In this document: positions 24,248 through 32,501 of the stretch, piece after piece
Layout: each line of letters starts with the position of its first letter
Position numbering within the stretch: position 1 is the first letter of the stretch
Assembly: GCA_903885595.1 (NCBI GenBank)
Contig: CAISJJ010000428.1
Coordinates: forward strand, 1 to 34,510
Reading direction: 5' to 3'
DNA from: an uncultured Bacteroidales bacterium
GTDB taxonomy: Bacteria; Bacteroidota; Bacteroidia; Bacteroidales; FEN-979
Length of the DNA stretch: 34,510 nt
Position numbers and translations under genes: made by a program
Notes under the pieces: generated by a model
Seen by the model: only the letters and a program-made list of their open reading frames with translations
What the model was told of the DNA's origin: nothing
Databases searched by the model: none

Positions 24248-24712
24248 TTACACTCCAATGAGTCCTGTATTTTCTATACTTTCAGGCCAGCCCTTTTCTT
24301 CAATAAAATAACTGGCTGAAAAGAATAAAACGTTTTGGTTGTCCGCGTATTTATTCATCTTTGGGGGTGAGAAGTTTTGGGCGGATGCTTTCAATTTTTC
24401 TTCGGTTTCCTGAAGCCCGTGGGATGATTCAACGGTATCAGATGGGACAAGCAGTTTTTCGTTTACCAGCAAGGCAACAAACTCTGTAACCGATGAAGAA
24501 ATCATTTCGCGGATTTTGCGGTTTGCTGAAGTCATGATTTGAATCGCCTTTTTTACATTACCGGTTTCAAGAATATATTGCCAAACAATCTCGCCGGAGC
24601 CCTCAAGGTTAAAAAAATATCCCGAATTCAGGTTCAACAAAATAGTCTCACCATCAACGATTTCATAAATTACGTTTGGTTCGTTTACCTTAAATAATGT
24701 GGGTGCTTTCAT
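24248..24712 (-). CDS. PqqD-family protein with C-terminal GWP tail
   Basis: A 154-residue protein. The first ~90 residues form a PqqD-like winged-helix fold: YEIVDGETILLNLNSGYFFNLEGSGEIVW, then the helical AIQIMTSAN and a C-terminal FVALLVNEKLLVPSD. PqqD domains bind the leader of a peptide and hand it to a modifying enzyme. A tail of about 60 residues follows, ending SASYFIEEKGWPES and a few more residues. The tail starts with a Pro-Pro-x-Met-x-x-Tyr-x-Asp-like stretch and contains the GWP triplet also seen in the other two PqqD-like proteins. No maturase or precursor was recognised nearby. It is in the operon between a GT2 and the GT8. Confidence 0.8.
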   Translation of the reverse strand: MKAPTLFKVNEPNVIYEIVDGETILLNLNSGYFFNLEGSGEIVWQYILETGNVKKAIQIMTSANRKIREMISSSVTEFVALLVNEKLLVPSDTVESSHGLQETEEKLKASAQNFSPPKMNKYADNQNVLFFSASYFIEEKGWPESIENTGLIGV

Positions 24713-24738
24713 ATGTATGGGCTTTTAAATGGTTGTTT

Positions 24739-25437
24739 CTAAAGGGTATCCTGTATCCCGGATTTTCGCTTCCGGTCAAGTGATTTTTTATAAGCCAAAA
24801 GTATGTAAAAATTTGTTTTGTTTTTATCGCGGGTGCTATTTTTCTCATGAATCCGATAATACTGAACCATTTCATTCTGAATCCACACATTGATGCCGGA
24901 CTCCCTTACCCTGAAAAACCAGTCCGTGTCTTCTACCAAAGCAAGCTGTTCATCAAAATTCCCGATCTTTTCAAAAACGGTTTTATGGATGAGCGCACTT
25001 CCCAAATGAGTCAGAAGCAAACTTTTTTTCGCCGGGAAATTTATATCGTGTTTTTGGGGTTTTGAAGATACCGGCATTAAAAACCCCAGGACAATTTCAG
25101 TTCCAGGATGCTGGTTAAAAAGTTTCATTTGTTTTTCATTTTTATCCTTGACCCAGATATCGTCGGCGTCAATGAACGATATAAAATCACACTTTGCCAT
25201 TCGCAGTCCTGTATTCCGTGCAGCAGCCGCGCCTTTGTTTGACTGGTAAGAGTAGAGCACGCTACCATGATACTTCTTAACTACCTCAGCGGTACTGTCC
25301 GTTGATCCATCATCCACAATAATTATTTCTTCCGGCTTCAATGTTTGTGCTAGTACACTTGAAATGGCTTCATCAAGGTACTTCTCTCCATTGAAGACCG
25401 GAATTATCACGCTATAGGATGATCTTCCCTTATTCAT
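24739..25437 (-). CDS. GT2 family glycosyltransferase
   Basis: A 232-residue GT-A enzyme. YSVIIPVFNGEKYL opens the fold, VVDDGSTDST-like IIVDDGSTDST follows, then GAAAARNTG, the metal-binding SFIDADDIW and a LVEDTDWFFRV acceptor-region motif; the end has HEKNSTRDKNKTN and the KKSLDRKRK tail characteristic of this set. It starts with an 8-bp overlap (ATGAATAA) with the end of the HPrK-GT2 gene, so ribosomes can reinitiate directly. It and the PqqD gene, 26 bp on, are in one operon. The sugar transferred is unknown. Confidence 0.9.
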   Translation of the reverse strand: MNKGRSSYSVIIPVFNGEKYLDEAISSVLAQTLKPEEIIIVDDGSTDSTAEVVKKYHGSVLYSYQSNKGAAAARNTGLRMAKCDFISFIDADDIWVKDKNEKQMKLFNQHPGTEIVLGFLMPVSSKPQKHDINFPAKKSLLLTHLGSALIHKTVFEKIGNFDEQLALVEDTDWFFRVRESGINVWIQNEMVQYYRIHEKNSTRDKNKTNFYILLAYKKSLDRKRKSGIQDTL

Positions 25438-27208
25438 TCTTCAATTCACCTCTCTGACGGTCAAGTGCTTTTTTAAACACCTTCAATGCGTTGAGTTCAA
25501 GCATTGTTTTTCCTTCGGTCATGTTTTTCCCGTGCCTTCTCACCAACAGGGTAACCACTTCCAGCCTTTTGATAATTAATTTTATCTCCCGGGCCCGGTT
25601 GTACCAGTCGGAATCTTCACCAAACTTTAGACCCGGGTCAAATAAACCTGTCTTATGAAATGCACTCCGTCGGTAAAGCCCCGCCCCAATATAATCAGCA
25701 AATGAATCTTTCGGGTTTCCGAGGTATTCAACCTGGTCATTTCCCGTATTCTTGAATAGCTGGGCATATCCTCTGACCACATCTACAGACTGATCGCTGT
25801 TAATTTCATCCAAAAGAAGGTACAGGTTGTTTTCAGGCCAGAGGTCGTCGGCATCGAGAAACGCAATAAAATCGCCGGAAGCATCCCTGATCCCCCGATT
25901 CCTTGCTGAAGCGGGACCTTCGTTGGGCTGATGAAAATACCGGATATCATAAGGGATTTGCTCAATGATACTTTTTGTCTGGTCGGTAGAACCATCATCC
26001 ACGACAATCAACTCAATGGCTGGGTAATTTTGTGACAGGACATTTTGCACTGCCTCAACGATGAAATGTTCACCATTGTGCACCGGGATAATAACAGAGA
26101 TGAGTGGCTTGTGATTCCCGGTGGAAGGGTCTTCCCCTTCCTGTTCGTATTTTTCGGGATTTGCAAGAAATTCAGCAACGGTCTTGGGAATGTCCTCGTG
26201 ATCCGAGCCCAGACGTATTGAGTAACAGGGCAACCCGCTGGTGAATTCGTTGAGGTATTCGTGGGTGTGTGCACCTACCCCGGGCAGCTGCGACATGGTA
26301 GTAAATGACATTGCCCGCATAACCGGCCAAAACGATACCGGCTTTATGGCAGAATGCGCCTGTTTCATTATTTCCGGGGCAAGAATTGCTTTTAATGGCA
26401 TCTCATTTATAATCTGACCGCCGAACGCAGGATGTAAAAATATGACTGCTTTTTCCTGGTTTGCCCTTATGGGCTTCTGCACAAGATTGTGCATGGACGG
26501 AAATTTCGGCAGGTCGTCAAAATTTATCTTAGCCGTGCTGTAAAGGCTGATCACCGCCGGCGCCGGGTCTTTCCTCACGATTACATAATCATCGCCCAGG
26601 TAAAAAAAACCTTTTTCAAGGCAGCTCAATGCAGTGTTTGATTTCCCGGAACCACCCTTGCCGGGAAGCAGCACCGCGCCATCGGCAGTTCCTACCGCGG
26701 CAGCATGAAGCAGCTGGCAGTCCTGTTTTTCCATCAACCAGTGAAAAAGGGTCCTGAAAGGAGAGGAGTAGACCCAATATGGAAATGACATTGGATTTGA
26801 TACCCAGTAGACTCCGGTATTGGTTTCCATATCCATTATATTCACCGAATATTCACTCCAGTGGAATGCTGTTTTGATCCGTTTGCTGCCGAATCCCCAG
26901 ATATCACCACGATCGGTGAAATCAGCACTGGTACATGGAGGCGGAACCATCTGAATACCGGTCGAAGTGGTATCCCACACATGGATCGTTGCTCCCGGGT
27001 TTAAAACCTCCTTCGTTCCAAGGTGCTCAAGTGCCGGTGTCAGGTAGGGCAGCATGGCGTTACCGGCAAAGTTCAGGCAAACAATGGTACCGGCAACGTT
27101 GTAATACCGTTTTACCTCCCCGGTGCATCCTGCAGCCAAGTTGAACCGCTGCAGGCAGGCTTCGAAAAATTGCAATTGCTCCGTTTCTGTTTTTTGAGAT
27201 TTACCCAT
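25430..27208 (-). CDS. HPrK-like kinase / GT2 glycosyltransferase fusion
   Basis: A 592-residue bifunctional protein. Residues 1-360 are an HPr-kinase-related domain: an N-terminal region of unclear fold, then a Walker A P-loop GKGGSGKS (183-190), GDDYVIV (Asp206-Asp207) and further kinase-like strands; in HPr kinase these bind ATP and phosphorylate a serine. Residues 368-560 are a GT2 domain, with SVIIPVHNGEHF, VVDDGSTD, FLDADDLW at 450-457 and the GEDSDWYNRA motif. I start at ATG 27208, since the alternative TTG at 27238 gives a long overlap and a poorer match, and this start gives an 8-bp overlap with the upstream GT2 gene. HPrK-like proteins co-occur with PqqD proteins in a few families; the kinase substrate here is unknown. 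Confidence 0.88.
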   Translation of the reverse strand: MGKSQKTETEQLQFFEACLQRFNLAAGCTGEVKRYYNVAGTIVCLNFAGNAMLPYLTPALEHLGTKEVLNPGATIHVWDTTSTGIQMVPPPCTSADFTDRGDIWGFGSKRIKTAFHWSEYSVNIMDMETNTGVYWVSNPMSFPYWVYSSPFRTLFHWLMEKQDCQLLHAAAVGTADGAVLLPGKGGSGKSNTALSCLEKGFFYLGDDYVIVRKDPAPAVISLYSTAKINFDDLPKFPSMHNLVQKPIRANQEKAVIFLHPAFGGQIINEMPLKAILAPEIMKQAHSAIKPVSFWPVMRAMSFTTMSQLPGVGAHTHEYLNEFTSGLPCYSIRLGSDHEDIPKTVAEFLANPEKYEQEGEDPSTGNHKPLISVIIPVHNGEHFIVEAVQNVLSQNYPAIELIVVDDGSTDQTKSIIEQIPYDIRYFHQPNEGPASARNRGIRDASGDFIAFLDADDLWPENNLYLLLDEINSDQSVDVVRGYAQLFKNTGNDQVEYLGNPKDSFADYIGAGLYRRSAFHKTGLFDPGLKFGEDSDWYNRAREIKLIIKRLEVVTLLVRRHGKNMTEGKTMLELNALKVFKKALDRQRGELKNE

Positions 27209-27884
27209 TCTTTTTCCGGTGAATTGAATCACGAACAATTTTAAAAACTATTAACCTGTGATCTGTCTTATCAAGGAAGGTGGTGTTCTGATCATGAATG
27301 CGCACCCTTACTGCAACAAATGGGATTCTTCCCATTTTAAGCCCTTCATCTGAAGCCCTTGCAATCCATTCCAGGTCTTCACCCTTTCTAAACATGGGGT
27401 TAAATTTTCCGACCCGGTTAAAACATGCTTTCTTTGCCATCAATACCCCTGTTCCTTCCGAATCTAAAGGAGAATCAAGCCTTGATTGCCTGAAGCCTTC
27501 AGGTATAGCACATCCTTCTTCAAGAAATAGTTCGAGTTTTGCCAGGATGTAATCAATTTCGGGGTTGTTTTCAAAAAAGTTGAGAGAATAGGCCAATCTC
27601 CCGGGCATCCATAGGTCGTCGCTGTCGAGGAAGGTAACATAGTCACCTGTTGCGTTTTCAAGTGCCGTATTCCTGGCTACTGCCACACCCTGGTGCTCCT
27701 GGTATATATAAAGTACCTCCGGGAAACTTTTAACGATAAAAGCGGTTTCGTCCGTTGAACCATCATCAACCACAATGATCTCTTTTGGGATCCAGGTATC
27801 TTCAAGCAATGAAATCAGTGCCTCCCGGATATATTTTGCCCTGTTAAAGGCAGGCATAATAATGGTTACCAAAGGTTGGGTCAT
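27201..27884 (-). CDS. GT2 family glycosyltransferase
   Basis: A 227-residue GT-A enzyme: VTIIMPAFNRAKYI, VVDDGSTDET, GVAVARNTA, the metal-binding FLDSDDLW, and RKGEDLEWIARA, with a C-terminal VRIHDQNTTF, IHRKKNG. Its start overlaps the ABC transporter gene's stop by 4 bp (ATGA), and its end overlaps the HPrK-GT2 gene by 8 bp (ATGGGTAA). It is closely similar in layout to the GT2 gene at 32494-33252, which also precedes an HPrK-type gene by 8 bp, so the GT2-HPrK pair has been duplicated as a unit. Confidence 0.9.
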   Translation of the reverse strand: MTQPLVTIIMPAFNRAKYIREALISLLEDTWIPKEIIVVDDGSTDETAFIVKSFPEVLYIYQEHQGVAVARNTALENATGDYVTFLDSDDLWMPGRLAYSLNFFENNPEIDYILAKLELFLEEGCAIPEGFRQSRLDSPLDSEGTGVLMAKKACFNRVGKFNPMFRKGEDLEWIARASDEGLKMGRIPFVAVRVRIHDQNTTFLDKTDHRLIVFKIVRDSIHRKKNG

Positions 27885-29623
27885 GTCGAGAAAGGTTTTA
27901 GACTGCCCTTGTCGAGCATGAAAATTTCCTCTGCATGGTTCACCACATCCATATTGTGACTGATGAGCAGGATGGCCGGATGGTATTCAATACTTTTCAG
28001 GTTGGTCATGATCCTGGCAATTGCATCATTGTCAAGATGGTTTGTGGGCTCATCGAGAATAAGCAGACCTGGTTTACGCATCAGAGCCCGGGCAATAGCC
28101 ACCATCTGCCGTTCACCTCCCGAAAGCAGTACCCCGTCTTCGCCGATCTGGGTGTCGAAACCGGCGGGTAGTTTTCCGATAAAATCACATGCCAGGGATA
28201 ATTTTGCAACTGTTTCGATCTCATCACTATTTCGTTCACCGTTTCCATACAGGATATTTTCACGGATGTTTCCCGGGATGAACGGCGGATGCTGCAACAC
28301 TACCCCGATAGACTTTCTGAAATGAGGAAAGTCGAGGTCAGGATAGGATATCCCATCAGCCTTGATGGTACCTGATGAGGGCACATAAAATCCGAGGAGG
28401 AGGTTGACCAAGGTTGACTTTCCTGCTCCATTGGGACCAATGATTGCCAGGCTCTTCCCCCTGATAATTGCGAGGTTTATATCCTGTAACACCGGTTTAT
28501 CATCATATTGGAACGAAACAGATGCTACGTCGATCCTGTCAGTAAATTCCGTCTTTCTTTTTCCGTGGTAGGGTTCAGTATCCTTATGAACTGCAATTTC
28601 ATGGAGGGTGATCAGCGATTCATTCCCGGCTACGATCGTTGTGTAGGAACTGCTGAGGGTGTTGATGTTGTTCTGAAGCTGGTTCGCGGCAATGTAAAAT
28701 GCAAAGAAATCACCCAGTGTCATAAACCCTCTTATAACCGAAATACCGCCGAACACCAGGACCATGATACCTGCTATCCCGACCAGGAAGGTTTGTACCT
28801 GGCCTGAAACGGAAAAAGCGTAGGTCATACGGGTTGTTTTATCCCTCAGGTCTTCCAGAATTTCTGTTTGTTTCCTGCTTTCATGTTCCACCATGGATTG
28901 GATCTTTATCAGTTCCATGAATTTCATCACGAATGAGGTGACCTTGCTGAAACCTTCAAACGACCGCTGAAAGGAATAAACCTCTTTCCTGGTCACATTC
29001 GCCAGGTAATGATTGGTGAAATAAATAAAAGGGAAGACAGCCAGGATGACCAGGAAAAGATACCAGTTCAGGATGACCAGTACTGCGACCAGGCCAAGGC
29101 TGATCAGGACAGAAGGAATAACCCCCGAAACGAGGCTGTTATTCATGTTGGCGATCCGCTCGGTGTCCTGGACAATCCTTGTTTGCAGCAACCGCTGATC
29201 TTCACGTGCATAAAATGCCTGTGAAAAAGTATAGATCTTCTGCATCAGGTTTTCACGCATCCGGAATACGATGGTCGTCATGATCCGGATATTGATGCTC
29301 CTCAGGTATAATGCCAGAACTGTGCTTAGAATCCGGATGCCGACTATGGCCAACCCGGCCCACAGCAGGTCGATGATCAGTTTTTGAGGAATTACGACAT
29401 CAAGCACGTGCCTGATCAGGAGCAGGATCGGAATGATTAGCGCTGCCTGGATAACAGAACCAACAGAGGTGGCAATTAATTTTTGCCAGTTCCCGTGAAA
29501 GAAACTGAACAGGTAACGCCATGCTTCGGCCAAAAACCATGTCCCGGGCCTTTTTTTATTTTTGAGGAATATCCATTTCATATCAGTGCAGTTAGCAGTG
29601 ACGCTCATTTTCTCTGATTCCAT
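27881..29623 (-). CDS. ABC transporter, fused membrane and ATPase domains
   Basis: A 580-residue half-transporter of the exporter type (ABC type I). The transmembrane domain, about residues 35-310, has six helices. In the ATPase domain, Walker A is GPNGAGKST near residue 396, the Q-loop is VVLQHPP, the signature LSGGERQ lies near 497, Walker B LLILDEP near 520, and the switch histidine is in LLISHN. There is no N-terminal C39 peptidase domain, so it does not cut a leader peptide itself. Candidates for substrate are a lipid-linked oligosaccharide (PglK/MsbA-like flippase) or a modified peptide; GT and PqqD/HPrK neighbours support either. I prefer ATG 29623; the upstream TTG at 29629 adds two residues. 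It is first in the operon. Confidence 0.9.
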   Translation of the reverse strand: MESEKMSVTANCTDMKWIFLKNKKRPGTWFLAEAWRYLFSFFHGNWQKLIATSVGSVIQAALIIPILLLIRHVLDVVIPQKLIIDLLWAGLAIVGIRILSTVLALYLRSINIRIMTTIVFRMRENLMQKIYTFSQAFYAREDQRLLQTRIVQDTERIANMNNSLVSGVIPSVLISLGLVAVLVILNWYLFLVILAVFPFIYFTNHYLANVTRKEVYSFQRSFEGFSKVTSFVMKFMELIKIQSMVEHESRKQTEILEDLRDKTTRMTYAFSVSGQVQTFLVGIAGIMVLVFGGISVIRGFMTLGDFFAFYIAANQLQNNINTLSSSYTTIVAGNESLITLHEIAVHKDTEPYHGKRKTEFTDRIDVASVSFQYDDKPVLQDINLAIIRGKSLAIIGPNGAGKSTLVNLLLGFYVPSSGTIKADGISYPDLDFPHFRKSIGVVLQHPPFIPGNIRENILYGNGERNSDEIETVAKLSLACDFIGKLPAGFDTQIGEDGVLLSGGERQMVAIARALMRKPGLLILDEPTNHLDNDAIARIMTNLKSIEYHPAILLISHNMDVVNHAEEIFMLDKGSLKPFST

Positions 29624-29648
29624 CAGCAAGGTATGACAAATCAGGACT

Positions 29649-29656
29649 CAAAGGTT
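29649..29656 (-). promoter_or_regulatory. -7-like box AACCTTTG for the ABC transporter operon
   Basis: On the - strand this differs from TAnnTTTG only in its first base and sits 25 bp upstream of ATG 29623. No -33 TTG is at the usual distance; the region where it would lie is taken by the inverted repeat at 29676-29696. Confidence 0.35.
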
Positions 29657-29675
29657 ATACCTCCCCTTGGGTCTG

Positions 29676-29696
29676 ACTTTATTGACCCAATAAAGT
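29676..29696. promoter_or_regulatory. inverted repeat ACTTTATTG-acc-CAATAAAGT, possible operator
   Basis: Perfect 9-bp arms with a 3-nt centre. The repeat is about 20 bp upstream of the -7-like box of the ABC operon, where a regulator could act on the promoter. It could instead form a hairpin in an RNA transcribed either way. No transcription factor gene is beside it. Confidence 0.4.
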
Positions 29697-29826
29697 TGGA
29701 TTCCTAGCCCAGGATTAAGCTGGATGGGGCAGAAGACAATCGCTTTGCAGGACCAGATTAAATCAACGATTAGAGAAGACAAAGCATTGGTTTTAAAAAA
29801 GTTGACAGATGTGATTAGATAGGAAA

Positions 29827-29856
29827 TTGAAAGTTCAATGTTATTTGCGACCTTTG
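29827..29856 (+). promoter_or_regulatory. promoter for the + strand GT2-GT4 pair
   Basis: A -33 TTG (29827-29829) is followed after 19 bp by GACCTTTG (29849-29856), which deviates from TAnnTTTG only in the first base and is followed by CAGG, as in the boxes at 13134 and 18290. Start codon at 29939, so the leader is about 75 nt. The 309-bp gap 29630-29938 thus holds two outward promoters, the inverted repeat, and a 32-codon reading frame (29724-29822) I do not consider a supported gene. Confidence 0.5.
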
Positions 29857-29938
29857 CAGGCCAAAAAAAATAGTTCTCCAGAAATTAAGGGACTGAGATT
29901 TTTTTGTCCCGGTGTTTCCGTTCTAAATTAGCAAAAGG

Positions 29939-30571
29939 ATGTTTATATCAACCATATTAATCTGCAAAGATTCAATGGAATTCATCGGTTCATGCATTAA
30001 GAGTATCCTGGACCAGGACCATCCCTCAGATGAAATCATTGCCGTGGATGGAGGCTCAACTGATGGTACCGTTGAATATCTTGCACAGTTCGGTAAAGTG
30101 GTCATCATTCACCAAAATGGGGTGGGTATTGCCAACGCACGAAACCAAGGTATCAGGGCATCCAAGGGAGAATTGATCGCATTTATAGATGCTGATGATT
30201 GCTGGACTAACCGGAAACTGAGGATACAACATGAAATTCTACGGGCACACAGTGAGATTGAAGCTACTGGCGGACACCTGGCTAAATCTGATGAACGTGA
30301 ATCTGTACCCGCAATGACACCGGGAGGGTTTCTTTTCAGGCGCAAGGTTTTTGATCATTATGGATTATTCAATGAGAGATGGGAAGTGGCAGCTGACCAT
30401 GAATGGTTCCTAAGGGCCATTCGCCAAGGAATAACATACAATATTGTACCCGACACGTTACTCATTAAAAGAATCCACAAAAACAACCTGTCCATACTGC
30501 ATAAAAAAAAATACCGGGAAGAGATGATGAACATCTTTAGACAAAATGACCCTTCAAACTTAAAACAATGA
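29939..30571 (+). CDS. GT2 family glycosyltransferase
   Basis: A 210-residue GT-A enzyme: FISTILICKDSMEFI, AVDGGSTDGT, GIANARNQG, the metal-binding FIDADDCW and a later VAADHEWFLRA in place of the ED.DW motif, ending with IKRIHKNN. The second acidic position is changed (AADH rather than EDxD), which may reflect different acceptor handling. It starts at the ATG at 29939 behind an AAAAGG stretch, and its stop overlaps the GT4 start by 4 bp (ATGA), so the two are translationally coupled. It is oriented oppositely to the flanking operons. Confidence 0.88.
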   Translation: MFISTILICKDSMEFIGSCIKSILDQDHPSDEIIAVDGGSTDGTVEYLAQFGKVVIIHQNGVGIANARNQGIRASKGELIAFIDADDCWTNRKLRIQHEILRAHSEIEATGGHLAKSDERESVPAMTPGGFLFRRKVFDHYGLFNERWEVAADHEWFLRAIRQGITYNIVPDTLLIKRIHKNNLSILHKKKYREEMMNIFRQNDPSNLKQ

Positions 30572-31845
30572 AGGTCCTTTATATTGTTCCTCGTATGACC
30601 TACGGAGGGGGAATGCCTGATGTTTTATCGAAAGTCGATGAGATACGGTCCATCAATCCCGATTTTACAGCAGCCATTGTAGTTCTGGAGCAGAATTTGA
30701 TTGCCGAGCAGTTGAAAAGGGCAGTGGCGATGGGGATTAAAACTTTTCTGTCACCATCTGAAAAAATATTGAAAAAACTAATTGATGCGGCCGACCTTGT
30801 TGTTTTGCAATATTGGCAATGTCCCTCGATATTTGGCTTTTTAAGGTTCCTTGCTGTCAACCAGGTCAATTTCAGAATGATAGTAGATATCCATATAAAT
30901 GGATTTACTCTTCCGCAGGTGGTCCCTGATTGGGTTGTATCATTTGCTGATGCATGCATCAAGGTTCACCCCAGGACACCTTTGGCGGCAGACGCCAGGA
31001 ATATTGAAATAAAGTTTATACCCTCGCTTATCTCAACTCCAAACGTGCCTGAAGATTATGGAAAAAGCCTATTCAGACCTTTCAGGTTATATTATGCCGG
31101 TACACTGAACTACTTTAAAGCCCATCCGGATTTTGTTGGGATGCACGAAGGATTGAATGTTGATGATTACCATTTCGATTTATGGGGAGCTGGGATGGAT
31201 CCGGCTTTTGAAAAATCTGTGCAAGGAAGCAAAAGGATACGATACCGTGGATTTTCAGCGGATATTCATTCAGAAATGAGACCTTGTCACCTGTTATGCA
31301 ATCCACAAAGTGAGTTATCCTATGGATCATATGATAAGATTATGAAGGAAAGCCAATGGATGGGCATACCGGTCATTGTATTAAAAAATAGTTATATTGC
31401 TGATCATATTGAACATTTCGTTAATGGCATTGTTGCCTCCGATATAAGCGAATATCGGGGCTTTATCGAACATCTTGCAGCGGATTCAGATTTTTACCAA
31501 CGTCTCTCCAGGTCGACATTTGATCACACAAGGACATCATACAATAAAACGGCCTTCTCCAAAGAAATTCTGCTTTTATATCAGAGTGTTCTCCAAAGGC
31601 CTTGTAAAACTGTTGGTATAACCCTGGTCCCGGATCATCCGTTTTTAGCAGTGATGGATGGAATGGGGCCATGGAAAAGAAAAATATTGGACAGACCATC
31701 CGAACTTACTGCATCTGAGATCAATTATGCATTGCGTTGCGAAGGAGGTTTGATCCATTATTTGAAGGCTTATCCTGATGAAACAGAATTGAAAAACAAA
31801 ATCATTGAACTTTTGGACTTGGAGAAGTTTGCTGATCCATTTTAG
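30568..31845 (+). CDS. GT4-like glycosyltransferase
   Basis: A 425-residue GT-B type protein. MKVLYIVPRMTYGGGMPD at the N terminus carries the Gly-rich loop of GT4-like enzymes. The C-terminal domain shows LYYAGTLNYFKAHPDF, IRYRGFS, then HLLCNPQSELSYGSYDKIMKESQWMGIPVIV, which resembles the E-x7-E-type donor-binding block of GT4. The last ~90 residues are an added alpha-helical tail with GPWKRKILDRP and a LHYLKAYPDE-like run, of unknown role. It is probably a retaining glycosyltransferase acting on the same glycan as its partner GT2. It ends 16 bp from the converging PqqD gene. Confidence 0.8.
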   Translation: MKVLYIVPRMTYGGGMPDVLSKVDEIRSINPDFTAAIVVLEQNLIAEQLKRAVAMGIKTFLSPSEKILKKLIDAADLVVLQYWQCPSIFGFLRFLAVNQVNFRMIVDIHINGFTLPQVVPDWVVSFADACIKVHPRTPLAADARNIEIKFIPSLISTPNVPEDYGKSLFRPFRLYYAGTLNYFKAHPDFVGMHEGLNVDDYHFDLWGAGMDPAFEKSVQGSKRIRYRGFSADIHSEMRPCHLLCNPQSELSYGSYDKIMKESQWMGIPVIVLKNSYIADHIEHFVNGIVASDISEYRGFIEHLAADSDFYQRLSRSTFDHTRTSYNKTAFSKEILLLYQSVLQRPCKTVGITLVPDHPFLAVMDGMGPWKRKILDRPSELTASEINYALRCEGGLIHYLKAYPDETELKNKIIELLDLEKFADPF

Positions 31846-31861
31846 CTCTGATAGTTTTGGG

Positions 31862-32263
31862 TTATTCAGGCTTTTTATTTGGCCAGCCAAGATCTGTAAC
31901 GTCATGAATTGGGTCGAGTTTTACCAGGTCACTGACATCGTCAAATTTTTCATAAATCACCGGATCGGAGATCATTTCAGGAACATCAGGAATGTATTCC
32001 TCCCCTGTTTCGGCAACAGCCAGGATGTTCTCATCACATAGGAATGTTATAAAATCCCTAAATTCCTTCTTCCTGTCAGGTCCGAATTTTTTCCCAATGG
32101 TTTCAAAAAAAATCTCAAGTGTAAGCGCATTTTCAAACATTCTTAAAATCAGAGGGGCAGACCCTCTTATAGAATAATAAATTCCTTTTTTAAATTGCAG
32201 GCAAACTATTTCATCCTCAAAATCCTCATAAATGAAATCATCAAGATTGATTTTTCTTCTCAT
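31862..32263 (-). CDS. PqqD-family protein with C-terminal GWP tail
   Basis: A 133-residue protein with a PqqD-like winged-helix core (VCLQFKKGIYYSIRGSAPLILRMFE, then RDFITFLCDENILAV) and a C-terminal extension of about 45 residues. The extension contains KFDDVSDLVKLDPIHDV and ends TDLGWPNKKPE. The Gly-Trp-Pro triplet is shared with the protein at 24248-24712 and with the partial protein at the window edge. It is the last gene of the second module, 16 bp after the HPrK-GT2 remnant. Its probable role is leader or peptide presentation, by analogy with PqqD; no modifying enzyme was recognised. Confidence 0.75.
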   Translation of the reverse strand: MRRKINLDDFIYEDFEDEIVCLQFKKGIYYSIRGSAPLILRMFENALTLEIFFETIGKKFGPDRKKEFRDFITFLCDENILAVAETGEEYIPDVPEMISDPVIYEKFDDVSDLVKLDPIHDVTDLGWPNKKPE

Positions 32264-32279
32264 CTGTTAATATTTATTT

Positions 32280-32501
32280 TTAAGCATTACTAGTTCGACG
32301 TCTGTCAATGGCCTTTTTAAAAACTTTCAAAGCATTTAGTTCAAGCAATGATTTTCCTGCAAAAACGAGGCCTGCAACTGTATCTGCTATCCGGTAATAG
32401 CGCCTGAATTCCCCTTTTTTGATCGAAGGATCCTTGAACTTTTGCAGAATATCCTCAAAAAACTGCAATTGTTCCAATTCAGATAAATGACCCTTATTCA
32501 T
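32280..32501 (-). pseudogene. collapsed HPrK-GT2 gene, 73 codons, in-frame internal deletion
   Basis: The first ~49 residues match, with no gaps, the N terminus of the HPrK-GT2 fusion (both have EQLQFFE at the start, a GE.(K/R)RYY block and then an FAG), and the last ~23 match its C terminus (LELNALKVFKKA, then DRxR). About 517 residues, including the P-loop and the entire GT2 catalytic core, are missing. The join keeps the reading frame. A GGAAAA motif occurs at the junction and in the paralogue at the point where the retained C-terminal part begins, which suggests deletion at short homology. The 8-bp ATGAATAA overlap with the upstream GT2 gene is preserved. It could instead be a functional mini-protein; kinase and transferase activities are certainly absent. 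Confidence 0.85.

Noticed and set aside
27209..27238. TTG at 27238 as the HPrK-GT2 start
   Set aside because: ATG 27208 gives the same 8-bp overlap seen in the duplicate module.
29676..29696. end of an insertion sequence
   Set aside because: Arms are only 9 bp and adjacent to each other; there is no transposase and no matching end elsewhere.
29724..29822. 32-codon frame as a RiPP precursor
   Set aside because: No leader-core pattern, no clear ribosome site, and it is in a divergent promoter gap; kept only as an open possibility.
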